64,000 bases of DNA from Hymenopellis radicata (GCA_015501595.1 JADNRX010000202.1:1-64000), one strand, 5' to 3'. Positions 21,986 through 40,739 are shown, counted from the first letter of the stretch. Numbers and translations are program-made. Notes: generated by a model not told the origin, from the letters alone.

Positions 21986-23509
21986 TGAAGATTTTGGACT
22001 CCATGATTGTTTTCTTGCACGAATGTACTGTACCTGGTTTGAGTACGTTTCATAATGACTTTCATGCGTTCATGTACGTTGTTCAGCTTGTTGTAGGTTG
22101 TTCTTGCGAGCCTCTTTTTTGTCGGCGTGCAGTGCCTAACTCTCTTCACACGACGTATTCGTCGTGTCGCCTTGCGGTCATGTTTAGTCTGGCAGTTCTC
22201 AAAGTCGCTTGAGTACCCCTCGCTTTGGCTAAAGCCGCCGCACTGGCTTCAATACAAGCGCCACCGAATGATACTAGTCAGAATGATATGTTTATTGTTA
22301 CTATTGTTAGCTTGAAGAGTTTGGTATTGATAAGAAAGTGTCGAGCAGCAACGGCACCAGAAACGGTTGTTTACATTCCCGACGAATGTCTTCTAACGCT
22401 TGCTCGCACTCAACACGTTTGCAACGCTCAACAATGAGGTCGGCTTCAAGGCGAGCTATCCGAGCTTGCAGCGCTACCGGGTGCTGCGTTAAACGGGACT
22501 TTCAAGAATTATCGGGATTGCTCACCCAATTCTTGAATCTCCACTGATGTACTATCTGATTCTCTGAGCCGTAGCCCCGCACCGTTGACGGCGGGCGCCC
22601 TTAACATGGTGTGGGGTTGCTTGGTAGGAGGCGCACAGTTTTCACAATCGCTGCACACGGATACTAGTTTCTTAAGAACACTACTTTTCTGTATGAAAAT
22701 TAAGATCAGGATAAAATTCTGGCAGTGCATCACGAACCAACTGAATGTGCTCAGGTTCCGCTGGATTTTCCTTTTTGAAGGTTGGCGCAATCCGTGTTCC
22801 AGGCCTGTAGCTGGTTTAAAACGCAACGATGAAAGCTCGAAGGAGAAACCCAACTGTGTTGATACTTTGACAGATTGGCTAATATGGAGGATCAAGCTTA
22901 AAGAAAGGATGTGAAGGAAAACACGCACAGCGAACGAGCTCTGAGAGAAGCATGGAGCTCAGAGCCCTCGGTGGCATTGGCGAGTGCTAAAAGCTTCGCG
23001 TAAATTGCATTCTCATAATGGTCCTAGCAGATACAAATGCGGAGTTAGTGGTCGCGCGATTCAGCATGTGCGGGAGAAGTCGGACACAGCTCGGCCTCTG
23101 TCTAGGCCACCACAAGTTCACAACACCCATAGAAGTCACAGACAAGTTTTCCCTTCGAGGGGGAACAGCCGTAGCCCGAGGGCATTCAAGTCGTCGAGTA
23201 GTGCCGTTCGGAATTTGGTCAGCTCGCTTTCCGATTCCATGGGCCTAGTCAAGCATATCCGCGCAGCCTTTTCATCTTCATAAGTCAGAGTGGCCACATA
23301 CAAAACGGGAACCGCTTTCATCGTTGTGGGAAACAAAGAAAGGGAGTTGTAGACGCGTGTTTGTCCCGTTCGGCCATTTCGGCGACAATCTTACTCCTAA
23401 GCTGAAAGCCCCTCTAATAAGCCTTAACAGACCAATCTAATATCCTCGCGTATATTGCGTAGATTATAAGAACTCTATGTCAGTAGTAATGGTGAGTACA
23501 CCCATCATG
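21986..23509. other. Intergenic region, no gene seen
   Basis: About 1.5 kb between the convergent F-box-like gene and the ABC transporter. Open frames on both strands (for example 22509-22928, minus) have no motifs, and their composition is unlike that of the neighbouring genes. Nothing else is supported. Confidence 0.5.
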
Positions 23510-29373
<5,864 letters not shown>

Positions 29374-30013
29374 GCCTGTCGTCGTCGCGCGCCGTTGACT
29401 GTAGGAAGGGAGTCAAGATGAGTGAGGAAGTCCAAAGCCAGGCTGTTACAGAAAGCGTTACGGTAGCCATTTGAGTGCGATGAGAACCGGAGATAAAAGA
29501 GGCTTATGTCGCCGTGTAAACGTCATGACAGGCATCTCCTGTCAATATTATTAGAATCTGACCAATCCCCAAGCAGCGATTGGTAAGCTACCATGACCAG
29601 AGTCCGACGGAGGGAAAGTGCTCAGTGCCTGGCATTCGTGGAGCGGCATTCGTGTGGACGTGACCGACGTGGTTGGTCGAGAAAAGGAAAGCTCACTGCC
29701 ACAGGGCTCAGCGCTCACTCAGGTTTGGGAACGCGATCGACAGCCGTCGGCTGTTCAAATACCGACGGGCGCGTTTTTTAGTGTTGATTCGTTTCCTACT
29801 TGGGTAGGGCAACATCCATTGCACCCTTGCCGTCTTTCCTTCCAAGACATTTATGTCTGACTCTCTGCCTCATCATCGTCTGAACATCCCTCTGTCCAAC
29901 GCGATGAAACAGCTGTCATTCCTCAAAGCTTGCGTTCAGCCTTCTGCTCCCGCCCCTCTCTCTCAGTGGAACCCAGAGGCCTTAAACAATGTGCTTCGGC
30001 GGCACAACGTGTA
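29374..30013. other. Intergenic region, no gene seen
   Basis: About 640 nt upstream of the ABC transporter and downstream of the next gene. It carries a transporter promoter, but I see no convincing TATA box, and no coding frame of note. Confidence 0.5.
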
Positions 30014-31450
30014 TCAATGAACAGAATTGATTGTTGCAGCTGTGGTCATCTTGGAGACAGCCATAAAGGCATCTAGTAGCGACGGTACAACGAAAGGAGT
30101 CCGACATTCATTCCGTATATCCGATAGCAGCGCCTCTTGCTCGGTGTTCTTCCTTCTAAGCTCTTGCAATTCTTGCTCCAGTTCCTTGTTCTTCTCTTGT
30201 TCCATCTTGAGTTGTCTCATTAGGTCTTGATTCGTGTTCCCTAGAATTATTGCAGGTCAGCGCCAGACTCATAGACTGAGGTGCATCACAAACCCAATGA
30301 ATCGAGTAGCGGCTTGCTAAAGTTGCTGCCTACGGAGTTGGTCCGCTTGAAGCGCTTGACGTGATCACGTTCGTACGAAGGAGACCGACTCATTGGGTGT
30401 TTTCCAAGCTAAATACTCTTGTCAATGGGTATCGCAAATACACGAGAAATGCCACTCGCCATGTGTTCCACCGACGACTCCGACCATCTTGTGCGTTGCG
30501 AACTTGTTCTGCTTGCGACTTCATCTTTGTCCATCTCGAACAGCGCATCTTCATGATAGGCTTCCTGATCATCCCAGCTTCCGTCGGAGGGGTTGTTAGA
30601 CCAATCTTCTGGTGACGAGCCTATTGCCGGTTGTACTCGGTCAAGCAAAGATTGCAAGTTGGAACCTTCGGGGGCGAACATTCGGTTGCGGGCAGCTGCT
30701 CCGTTTGAGGCCGGTGTTGATAATTGTTCGAACTGATGAAACTTGTCGTATGATGGCCCGGGCGCACTGAAGTCCCGGTTGTATTCCAAAAAGACTGGTG
30801 GATTTAACCGTGAGTTTGGACCAGCCTCGGGGAAAACGCTTGTGGTGACGGGCAACTCGCAGTCCCTGCACCAACGATGAGGACCGAAGAAAGAAAGGAA
30901 TAAGTAGCCTTACGGTTTACGTTCTATGAGATCTATCCTCTTCCTACGATGAGACATTACTAGTGGTGTGCAATGCAAAGCTTGGAACCTACATCGACAC
31001 CCGATTAAGATTGTCAATCATTCGGGACTTCCCCGCGCCTTTAAATCGGTTGGACAAGCTGTGATGTAAAATCTGCATCGCCAGCACATAAGTAGTAACG
31101 ATATCGATTGCAGCAAGAACGCACAGAGTGCTCCGGTACGGTCCAATGCGTCCGCATGACACCAGGCGCAGAAATGACAATATTATCACGCTTCGGAGGG
31201 GGAATTCCAAGTTCCTGTATATGTTTCCTAAACTCCTTTTCGAGGTCTGGTGGGACTACAATTGAAGGGACAAAGCGGGACCGTAGATTATCCGTGTAAT
31301 GCACCTCCACAATGAGGTCAATATTTGGGAACATTGGAGAGGAGCGGGAAGCACGATGCTCTGTCCTCAAAGGGCTGGGGAAATGAGGACATCGTCAATA
31401 GTGAGCAGCAATGATGGTAAGAAGTAACATACGTGCGGCACTCGGAAAAT
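30014..31450 (-). CDS. Unrecognised protein with C-terminal coiled coil, minus member of a head-to-head paralogue pair
   Basis: Minus-strand gene with several introns; the start is uncertain (near or above 31450). An N-terminal domain contains IDLIVEVHYTD and APGVMRTHWTVPEHSV, matching motifs in the plus-strand neighbour (VEVTYTG; PGVVRCCWTTFERSV). The middle is acidic and low-complexity. The last exons read MSRSPSYERD and then a charged coiled coil (KMEQEKNKELEQELQELRRK), ending with IRNECRTPFVVPSLLDAF, which also has a counterpart in the neighbour. The joint near 30400-30450 is not resolved. The domain is not one I recognise. It shares a roughly 350-400-nt divergent promoter with the gene at 31845. 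Confidence 0.5.
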
Positions 31451-31844
31451 AGGACGATCGCGCGTGGCAGCTTTCAACTCCGACTTTGTGAACTTGAGTT
31501 TGGATAGAGTTCTAAATGTTGAGTGGTCAGTTGAACGACCTAGTAGTCAATCTAGTCGTTGTCGTGGTCGTGGTCAGACGGAGAGAATTGTCTAAGCGGG
31601 TCCTGATCCGGTGATCTCAAGATTGATTTCCCCTTTGGGCCGATCCTTACGCTTTACCCTTTTCGACAACAAGCGCGAGCAGCAAGCTTGACCGCGCCTC
31701 AAGCGCATAGACTTGTATGTATTTCTTTCTGCCTAAAAACGTGCAGACTCTTATTCTTGACGCGTCTTTTCCACACTGTAAAAGGATATCAGCCTCATCA
31801 GCGACTGCGAAACACTCGGCGACAGACAGTTGGGCGTGTTCGAG

Positions 31845-33706
31845 ATGCCTATGGTATCTCAACAGCCTACTTTGGTGAAGAAACCGCATCCAGAGTGGGG
31901 GAGACCGATCCGGTGTACCGTCGAAGTGACATACACGGGCGCAAAGGCTGAAGAGTTTCAGCCATGGAAATTGCAGGAAGCTATCGCATTGCTGAAGGCT
32001 GATCTGACTTACATCAAGCTGGCACTTCCAAAGGACTGCGACATCGAGGTTCCCCGTCGAGGTCTGGTTCGGTTCTTCTGGTTGTCTTGGGAGGACAGCG
32101 TCAGTGTGTTTGCTTCTCGACCTTGCGCATTTTTTCAACTCCCGGGCCCCTCAGCCGCTACACAAAAACTTGATTTCTAGAACTGATCGTACCTCTGATA
32201 ACTGGTGTACAACCGCAGAAAAGTTAGAAGACCTATCCATGTACGCACTTCATCGTTCACCTTGTATGTCGCGCCGTCTGATCCGTCGTAGAGAATACAT
32301 TAGAATATTCGAAAAGTGCGTGACATTGCTCTCATCTTCTGAAGCCTACTTATCAACGAGATAGCATCAATCCGCCTGAGTCACTCGCCGAATCTACTAT
32401 TGAATCCCTTCTCCGTCGCGCCTCCATGTCTGTCATTACGCCGCTTGTACGAAAGACGAATACGGAATCAATATCAGATATACATCAGGTCTCCGAGTCA
32501 TACGCCTCTTTGGCTCAAGTCAAACCCGTTCGGAAATTTGGATGGGGGCTTCCCATCCGACTTACAGTCGAAATAACGTATACGGGCCAAAAAGCGAACG
32601 AGTTTGAACCAGGACGCCTTTCAATCGTCCCAGTTCTACTCACGTCGGACCTTATCAGGCTTCGCCTGCCACTACCTCGACAGCAGGACTTCACTGTTCC
32701 GGAACCAGGCGTGGTCAGGTGTTGTTGGACAACATTCGAGCGAAGTGTAAGTTCATTTCTGCTTTCAATAGGCCGCATGTTCAACGGCTGAGTATATATA
32801 TAGCCCGTTCATGCTGATGTGACTCAAGGACATTCAGCGAGCACCAACTGGCACTGTAGAAAACGGCAATTCAAAGCCCTGTCCATGTCGGTCACGACAC
32901 TTTCTCTTCCCATGTTCACTGACTCGCCTCTCGTTAGTGGCAGTGTACGCATATTAGAAAAGTGAGCAGCGATCTCACCGGACGATCGATGGAGATCGCT
33001 GATATTCTACAGCACTGATCCCCCGACCCGTTCACCGATTATGCCTTGTCCAACGCGAAAACTACAGTGATTAAACCTCAAGATAATGTGGCGGTGACTC
33101 AGGAAACAGTACTTCCCGAACCCAAAGTCGGATACGGAACCGAAGAAGTACAACTGCATAATGCTACCGATAGCCACGACTCTGACGGAGACTCCACGAA
33201 GGTGCGCCTCCCTTGACTGGTGTCTTCTACTATTCCCGGCTGACAGCATTTCTTCAAGTGCCGCACCGAAGTTGTCTATTCCCGTACATCGGTACCTTGA
33301 ACGCTGACTCTGGTTCCGCACTGCAGATGTCCGACTCCAATGAAACATTCGAAAGAACATCAGCCTGTCTTTTTGCACTCGACGCTATACATCAACAAGT
33401 TGCCTCGCTCGTCGGCGAAGAAGAGACACTACGTGATCAACTTGGTGACTCGGTTCCTGGACCACCGGACGAACTATGTGAGTTTTCTTCCCCTGGGGCA
33501 GGGATGTTAGCTGATGTGCCGTCCTAGTGATGAAGATGCGGCTGATGGCATGCAAGTCTGTTGCTGCGGTCGAGAAAAGCAAGCGGCGGGCCTGTGAGCG
33601 CAACTTGGAGAGTATCCGCTTGGAATGTAGGAGTCCGTTCGTCGTCCCTGGTGTCTTTGATGCCTATGTTGCACTCGCACAACTCACATCTGAACTTGCA
33701 GTATAG
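31845..33706 (+). CDS. Unrecognised protein with duplicated N-terminal domain, plus member of a head-to-head paralogue pair
   Basis: Plus-strand gene with introns; start uncertain, taken as ATG 31845. Two copies of one domain are visible: about 31895-32100 (RCTVEVTYTG, then EVPRRGLVRFFWLSWEDSVS) and about 32545-32755 (RLTVEITYTG, then VPEPGVVRCCWTTFERSVS). The 3' exons (about 33310-33475 and 33527-33706) give a helical region and a C terminus with SIRLECRSPFVVPGVFDAY, matching the minus-strand gene. The exon between about 32820 and 33200 is hard to place and may be decayed. Function unknown. The shared beginning and end show that the two genes are paralogues. Confidence 0.5.
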
Positions 33707-33828
33707 CCAACTTGGATAGCTAGTTTTCCACCCTCTCATTTTGACTCGGGACTTGTCAGCTTCTCTGTGTTGTCTTTGAAGGAAATGAATAATGTAGACG
33801 AACAACGAGTGAGCAGCCTTGTACACAC

Positions 33829-34700
33829 TTACACTTCGTCAAGACTGGTGGACCAAGTCCAAGTCAAAGGAACTCCATAATGCGGCCCGCGGGAAGAGCG
33901 GACAAACTCCCACAAGACCAGTAATGTAAGACGCGCGTTACCGCGTCTACTACGCCGGTCCGCGCCATGCCGTTGAATGTCGTGGACAGAACACATTTTT
34001 TGTGTCTCCAGGTTCATCTCGTTCCAGAGTCAGGATCTCGCCTTTCGACAGCCACCACTCCGTCCTGGAGACGGAAATAGGCCCAGTTCTTGTTCTCATC
34101 ATAACCCGTGAAACATGTAGGATGTTGAAGAAGGGCATCGACCGCCAATCGACCGCGCGCGATTTCCGTTTGCTGAGGAACAGTGAGGAACCTCCAGGAA
34201 CACTGATATCTGACCATAATACTTCCGAAGCAAAATGGGTGGCCCATTATGTTCCTGGATCGAGACGCGCTGGATCAATGACGTGGCGGGGCCCCATGGG
34301 CGCATCGGAGAGGGCAAACTTGGGGCAAACAGCGACATCCCAACTACGAGATGCAAAGGAATTACTTACGCGGAGTGTGTGGTAAGTGCCCCACGTTATC
34401 AAGGGCGCGATTCTGAACGTGAGTCCAGACTTCGCAGTTGCAGACAACTTGTACAGCATCCCGCTTTCCTTTCATTCGACCCTGCACAAGTCGACTTCGT
34501 CGAACATATGTTCACCTCGTTCTTCATTTTGTCCTGCAAAATCGAAATCGACTACTACGTTCCGGTTCCAAGTTCTGAACTCCAGAAACTCTAGGTCATG
34601 TACGCCAAGTTGGGAGCAAAGAACGCCAGTTATAAGATTCTCTATATTAAATCCCGGATCTCTGTCAGCGGCGTTGGTGTTTGGACCGGATCTCTCCACT
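33829..34700 (-). other. Possible decayed gene, minus strand
   Basis: Several adjacent minus-strand frames look protein-like (WGTYHTLRVSNSF near 34370; GPISVSRTEWWLSKGEILTLERD near 34050; LEFLEFRTWNRNVVVDFDFAG near 34560) but are in different frames. I could not join them with convincing introns. It may be a pseudogene or an unusual intron-rich gene. No family recognised. Confidence 0.3.
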
Positions 34701-35451
34701 CACATTGACCTACTCTTTCAGGCACTGACACCGCGCTCGCAGCTACTTATATTAAGACCGTTCGCCCTTGGGGCACGGGGGCGCGTGCTCTGAGTGTGGT
34801 GATGGGTGGACGTCTGTAATATTCAAATCCGCGTCTTCTGACGTCGGGATGCGATCTTAGGATGAGGCTCCGCATTCAACTGTGGATCTCCATCGCGGAC
34901 GATGGCCATGATTCATGAAGTCTTCTCAGGTCGCATGTTCCCTCTTCTCTGGAGAACTGAGATAGTCCTTCACTGCTGTCCGTAGGTCCGTTTACCCTGG
35001 ACATCTCTGAATTGAACGATACTGTCAGTCTCCGTCAGTACGATCAACCTTGGAGGACCTATGTAGGGTCGGGCGCTACGAACCGCATGAACATCTGTCA
35101 GTTGACCGAACAATCTGGCTCCATCACTCAGTCCGTCTGGTCCCCCTTGGGAAAATTTCACCGAACGGTGTTTTCTCGCGGGAATCCTAAGTAAGACAAA
35201 GAATGCATGGGAATGGATTCCTCATTTCGAAAACAAGTGTTCAAAGTTCGTGCTCGCCGTATTCCAAGGATTGTATAACAGTCGTTTTAGGTGCTGGGCC
35301 GTGAAACCGCTCAAGATCAGAGGATTGTCGGCGTGTCTCTCAAAGAAGAGTGTTGAAGAAATGAATTGATGTTGTTGCACGGCCCGCCGACGGCCCGTGA
35401 CTCCCCACCTTTTCCCCACCCTCGTTCCCCGCAGAAGGGTCCAGGGCGTCC
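34701..35451. other. Intergenic region, no gene seen
   Basis: No supportable frame. The last part is the promoter of the MFS transporter gene. Confidence 0.5.
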
Positions 35452-35458
35452 TATATAA
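35452..35458 (+). promoter_or_regulatory. TATA box of the MFS transporter gene
   Basis: TATATAA in CCTATATAAGGC, 67 nt before the ATG at 35526, followed by a C/T-rich leader (gcttcttccttcc). Confidence 0.65.
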
Positions 35459-35525
35459 GGCTTTCCCATGAGCTGGTTTCGGCAGGCTTTAGTGCTTCTT
35501 CCTTCCGATATCGACCACATCCGCT

Positions 35526-37542
35526 ATGGAGGATACTCGGTTCCAAAACATTCGTGTCTATTGTATGTTGGCTCAACTCGCGTCTTCTCTAGCTGACTCG
35601 TGTTGTAGGGCTCGCGTTCGTCGTGTATTGGGGTATCGTGCTGTTCGGTTATGATACGTACGCGCGTTCTCCGATTATTCAGGCGTGTTCTCATTATTCA
35701 CCAGTGGTGTCGGTGGAGGAGTCGTCAACAATTCCTACTTCCAGAAGCACTTCGGGATGATAAAAGAAGATGGAACTGCGGACAAGCATAGGGTGAACGA
35801 GGTCTCGTCCAACGTTGTGTCTGTGCTTCAGGCTGGTGCTTTCTTCGGCGCTTTGGGTAGCACTGCTATCTCGCGTACGTCTCTTTTCATATTACTTACA
35901 AGCTTCTAACGGAGTGCATTTAGCTCGTCTCGGTCGTCGATACACTCTGCTTGGTTTCGCACTCATTTTCAGTGTTGGTGCTGTGCGTCCCCTTTTCCTT
36001 CTTGCCATATCCTCAACTGATTGACTCGACGACTTGAAGATACTAACCACCGTCGCCGAATCTCCATCAAACGGTCTGGCCCTCATCTACGCCGGTCGTG
36101 TCATTTCTGGTGTTGGAATCGGTGGTATCTCTGCGGTCGCGCCTGCGTTCGTCTCGGAGTGCTGTCCCAAGGAAGTCCGTGGACGGATCACAGGCATGTT
36201 CCAGATCATGGTGGCCATTGGTGTCATGCTGTCATACTTCATCAACTGTGCGTGATAATTTACCTATCGTATTCGTTCTCGCTCACAGTTTCCAGATGGC
36301 ATTGGTATCAACATCCACAACAGCGTGAACGTGTGGCGAATTCCCTTCGGTTTCCAGCTAGTCCCCGCTGGAATCATGACTTTCGGTCTCCTGACCATCA
36401 AGGTTTGTCTCCAGTTCTTGATGTGCGAACCCGCCGAAACCGACTTATTCTCACAGGAATCGCCTCGTTGGCTAGCCTCCGTCGTCGGAAAGAAGACGCT
36501 CTCAACAACCTGGCTTACCTCCGTCGCCGATCAATCCATGATGAGCGGGTTCTTCATGAAATAGCTGAAATCGAGGCCGCCATCGAGGAAGAGCGTATCG
36601 CTCGCGAGGGCCTTGGTATCAAGGAGGCTTTCTTCGGCAAAGGCAACTTCATTCGCTTCGTAATTGCCTTCGTCATCTTCCTGCTCCAACAATGGTCTGG
36701 ACAGAACAGTGTCAACTACTATGCCCCCCAGATCTTCGTATGCCTTTCACGCGCCGAATTCTTAGGATTAAAACTAACCCACTCTCAGCCTCCATCGGCT
36801 ACACCGGCACCAAGAACTCGCTACTTGCGTCTGGAATCTACGGTGTGGTCAAGGTCGTCGCAACTGCCATTTTCATCTTCTTCGGTGTCGAGTACCTTGG
36901 ACGAAAACTTTCTCTCATCATCTCGGCATTCGGAATGGGCACACTGTTCTACATCATCGGCGCCATCCTCAAAACTCATCCGCCACCGGCGGTCAGTTCT
37001 AGCGACGTTGTTACTGACGTTTCTCCCGCAAGTCAAGCCATGGCTGCCATGCTCTACATCTACGTTTGCTTCTACTCGATGGGCTGGGGTCCTTTGCCAT
37101 GGGTCTACGTCTCCGATATCTTCCCCACCAGGACAAGACATTATGGTTTGGCGACGGCCAGTGCTTCTCAATGGCTATGGAGTACGCGTTCTGATCAATT
37201 CGAGTTCCCTGGCTGATGCTGTGTGTGCAGATTTCACTGTCTCGAAAGTCACCCCGATATGGTCAGTGACCTCGGTTGGAAGATCTTCATCATGTTTGCC
37301 ACGGTCAACGTTGGCGGTATGGGTGTGTTCTCACTGTACGTCCCACCCCGCTTCTTGTGTCTTCGTCGTGCTAACACATCGACAGCCTTATCCCCGAGAC
37401 CAAGGGCCGTAGTTTGGAGGACATGGACATCATCTTCGGTGCCATTTCCCAGGAGGAGCGTACAGCCAACATTGCCAGGCAAGAGAAGGCGCTCGGAGAG
37501 GCTGAAGGCAAGAGCGTACACAGCATCCAGGATAAGGTTTAA
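35526..37542 (+). pseudogene. MFS sugar/quinate-type transporter with three one-base deletions
   Basis: Twelve-helix sugar porter family member, closest in motifs to fungal quinate or monosaccharide permeases. Motifs seen across about nine exons: FGYDTGVGGGVVNNSYF near the start, RLGRRYTLLG, GRITGMFQ, ESPRWL, QQWSGQNSVNYYAPQIF, FFGVEYLGRK, WVYVSDIFPTR, VSKVTP and PETKGRSLEDMD. Termini and splice sites are otherwise normal. The frame shifts by the loss of one base at three places: about 36487 (between LASVVG and KEDALNNL), at the donor site at 36737-36738 (between QIF and ASIGYTG), and at about 37251-37256 in a C run (between VSKVTP and DMVSDLG). I could not repair these with alternative splice sites. 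It is either a young pseudogene or carries consensus errors. It lies next to the transposon block. Confidence 0.8.
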
Positions 37543-37629
37543 GCTTTACGAGACGATTCAATGGTTTTGTTGTCCTACTCTGTATTTTTAGTTCATGTCA
37601 TTTACGTTGGTGCCTGCAATCGTTTCGGG

Positions 37630-37636
37630 ATTAAAC
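37630..37636. repeat. ATTAAAC direct repeat, left border of element 1
   Basis: ATTAAAC directly precedes the left end of element 1. The same seven bases lie between elements 1 and 2 (46576-46582) and after element 2 (55354-55360). Likely a target-site duplication, although seven bases is longer than the 2-3 usual for CACTA elements. Confidence 0.7.
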
Positions 37637-38229
37637 CTCAGTGAGCTTTCCGTTGGGAAGGGTTGATTGCTATTGATATGATTGACAGTCTCAATCGGTC
37701 CCAATGAGACCCAACTCATACGTTTTTTTTGCATCAGGAAACAGCCACTGGGCCAGAGGTGGCCTGAGTTAGTTACTGTCACAGTAGCTAACCAGAGGGC
37801 ATAGAGGTGTCCTGAGACATCCTTGGCTATCTCAAGTCATAGACTGTAGCAACACCTAGCTTGAGTTACTTTGAGGCCATTAAGTTCACTTCAAGACCAC
37901 TCAAAGCACAAGTGTTTTCAGTTGTCAACTTGAAAGAACTCGAGCATACTCGAAGGTACGCAGCATATCATTATCTGCTTTGCCTAACCCAAGTGTCCCC
38001 AGGGTGGCCATACAGAACTGTGTGCACGTAGAAGGCAGGGAAGTAACTCATTCCAGTGTGTTAACTATGAAAGCTTTTCGCAGAGGCGACATGGCATACA
38101 ACAGTATGTCGGTCATACCCCATGCGAAAGATATGCAGTAATGTAAAGATATAAGAATAGGACAACAGTATCCCATGTATCACGAGCCGGTGTCGGCGAT
38201 GACTCCCGAGCTGCAAACGTGGAATGAAT

Positions 38230-40450
38230 AATCAAGAGAAAGTTAGATTTAGGAGATTGAACAAAGACACACCTGCAGACTGCTGCTCGACAGCGACTCG
38301 GTCTGTGTAAGTTTTCTGCTGTTGGCGAGGCCCATCTTGCGTGCTGTTCAGTGGCAGAGTAGCTCTCGCCGTCGCCGTCTCGATGAATGCTCGGCCACGA
38401 TTTACGATGTCAGCATCGCCGGTCAGCCAGCACAATGACGGGAAGACATCATCAGGAAGACCCAGATCTAGTCGTCTTCGAGATGGCAATCCAGAACAAC
38501 TTGATCCGCCGAAGGCGTCTCTGCATAAACTTGGCCTATTGGGCGCTTTCGTTGCGGTACGGCCGTCGCTGACACGTTGTGCCTCTGCGGCCTCGTTGGA
38601 GCCAGCGTGTATCGTCAGCTCCGTCAGTTGTGCATGTCCCAAGAGAGTGTCGTCCTCCCTGTGTGGTCGTCTTCAGCGGCATCGTCCAAAGGGTCATCCG
38701 CGCCCTTACGCGGCTAGTCGGCGCTGTTGCTCGGATTGTGATTAAGCCCGAATACACGGGGAGTTGTCATTGCCGAAGTCGTCCAGACCAGCTACTGGTT
38801 GTCGTTGCGGCGGACTGTCGACCTTCCCGGGGAAGAGGAGGATGGATGAATGGGCTTGAAAGCATTTAGTAAGTAGACTCGATAAGCATAGATTGTTACA
38901 ACGCACCTGTGCACGTCGGAGGCGAGAGCTCCGCGCAGAAGAGCGTGTTGATGAGCGTCGTCTTGCATGATCAGATTCGCCTGCAGCGCCGTCAGTATAA
39001 ACATGCAATCACCGTGAAGATAACGTACTGACGACTAGTATTTGTCTTGGGGGAGAAGTAAAAAAATCCAAACGGCCGTCCTGGCGTCAACGTGCTCTTG
39101 CTCTAGGTGGCCGCTCCGGATCGCTGTCGTCCTGTCAGTGGAATAGAATGCTGCCTGTGCTTCAGGGCTTACGCGGCTGCTTGGCATTGCTGTTATGGTG
39201 GGACGTCGTCGCAGCCGTCGCGTTCAGTCCGTACGACGAACAGAGCGGCCTCAGTACGAGGACTTACGCGGGCGTCGTGGTGGTAAGACGGAGTAGAACG
39301 AAAAGGAGCTAAGTCCGGAAGTTGCAGCGAATGATGGCCGTCATCGTAGCGGTGCCAGAAAGAGGTTGTTAGATGTCCGCTGCCCCGCATCGTCGCCGTC
39401 GTCCTCTAGGAGCTGTTGAAGAAGTATGCTGCCTGTTGGAGAGGGCTTACGCGGCTATTCGTCGTTGCCAGGCAGTGGTTCAGTACTGGTCGTTTTAAGC
39501 CCGCATGCGAGACAGGGCGGCCTCAATGCGAGGACTTACGCGTGTGATGTGGTGGTAGGAGTGAGACGTACGGTTTTGAAGCGTGTGTACTGTCTTGGTG
39601 AGGGCCTACACGGCGAGTCGACATTACCGCGTCATTACCGACGTCGTCCAGACCAGTTACTGGTTGTCCTTGCGGCGGGAAACGTTGTCGTAACGTTGCC
39701 TGAAGTCGGCAGGTCCTGGTCCTCATTTCGCTATGGTGTTATCTTTCCTAGAAGAGGGGATCAAGACCCGAAAACAAGCCAGTATGTACACGCACCTGTG
39801 GTAGCCGGACGCGTCCGCGACGCCGTCCAGCCCCAAATTCCAACTCGTAGCCTTTTTCACGCATGAACATGTCGTCGTGGGGGCCGATCCAGCTTTGGAG
39901 TCCGGCGCGAACGTATCCGTCCTGGGTATCCATGGCTGTTCAGTTTAAAGATGTTGTGCTGCCTGCTCGAGGGCTTACGCGGCTTTCGTCGTCGTTCTGG
40001 AGGCAAGAGGGGATCATGATCGTGGTAGGAGGCAGAGAAACGACTCTGTGATCACTCTCCGGGTTGTTCGGATCGGTCCCCGATCGTCAACGGAACGAGC
40101 TGGAACGAGCTCGTCGACGTTCGGGACAGTGACAACGGGCTCGGAGTAGAATTGTAAATATCGGAAATCCAATACAGAACGCTACTACTATATGTACCAA
40201 TAGAAATTCCTGTAAGAACATTGCGTGCTGACATGAAATTAACCTTACGTAGATAGTATACCATCCAGACAACTTGAAATCGTGCGTTCCAGTGCGCTAA
40301 ACCTCCCCGGCTCCTCAAATACGTGACGGGATAAATGCTGTACAATAAGGTTAATTGATTATAGCTCAATTAAGGGTGGCCGCCCGTCGCGGTACATTGG
40401 ACTTGCTCGAACAATCCATTTGACAAGGCTTTACGCGACTGCTGGTGAGT
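38230..40450 (-). other. Low-complexity, intron-punctuated locus inside element B
   Basis: On the minus strand, exons rich in GACGAC/GATGAC alternate with GT-AG intron-like segments. Donors repeatedly read GC|gtaagccct or GC|gtaagtcct. Examples on the minus strand: gtaagccctctccaacaggc...gctcctag near 39403-39450, gtaagccctgaagcacaggc...ctgacag near 39133-39175, gtaagccctcgagcaggcag...gaacag near 39930-39978. The introns resemble one another, so exon and intron seem to have been copied together. No protein family is recognised; exons would encode Asp/Thr-rich peptides. Confidence 0.45.
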
Positions 40451-40739
40451 CGTGAAGTTGTTTCATCTCAATTTTTCTGCAATCCCATAGATAGTCAATT
40501 TAGATGTTAGTACTGGATCTTTCAAAACCGCTGTCTCTCCCGACCAAGTGCTGCCCCGCCGTCGTCGTCGCTGTCTCTCAGATTTAGCAACGGCGACTCG
40601 GACCGAAAATCCGAACAGTGATCAAGCACTGTTCGCAGTCGACATCCTTACCCTTCTACCACCACCGTCCGTTATCTCGTCACTGTCTTTCGCCCTCATC
40701 TCTCCGTCTCTTATATGCCGGCTCCTCAGTTCGCTGCGT

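Noticed and set aside
22509..22928. 139-codon minus-strand frame between F-box-like and ABC genes
   Set aside because: No motif, no start context and atypical composition.
33246..33300. Continuous coding through 33213-33310
   Set aside because: The downstream frame (33310 onward) matches the paralogue's helical region, but the upstream part contains intron-like sequence (gtgcgcctcccttgactgg...) and is unlikely to be exon.
36021..37412. Single 463-codon frame in the MFS region
   Set aside because: It crosses introns and wrong-frame segments; only parts are coding. The gene model is the spliced one at 35526-37542.
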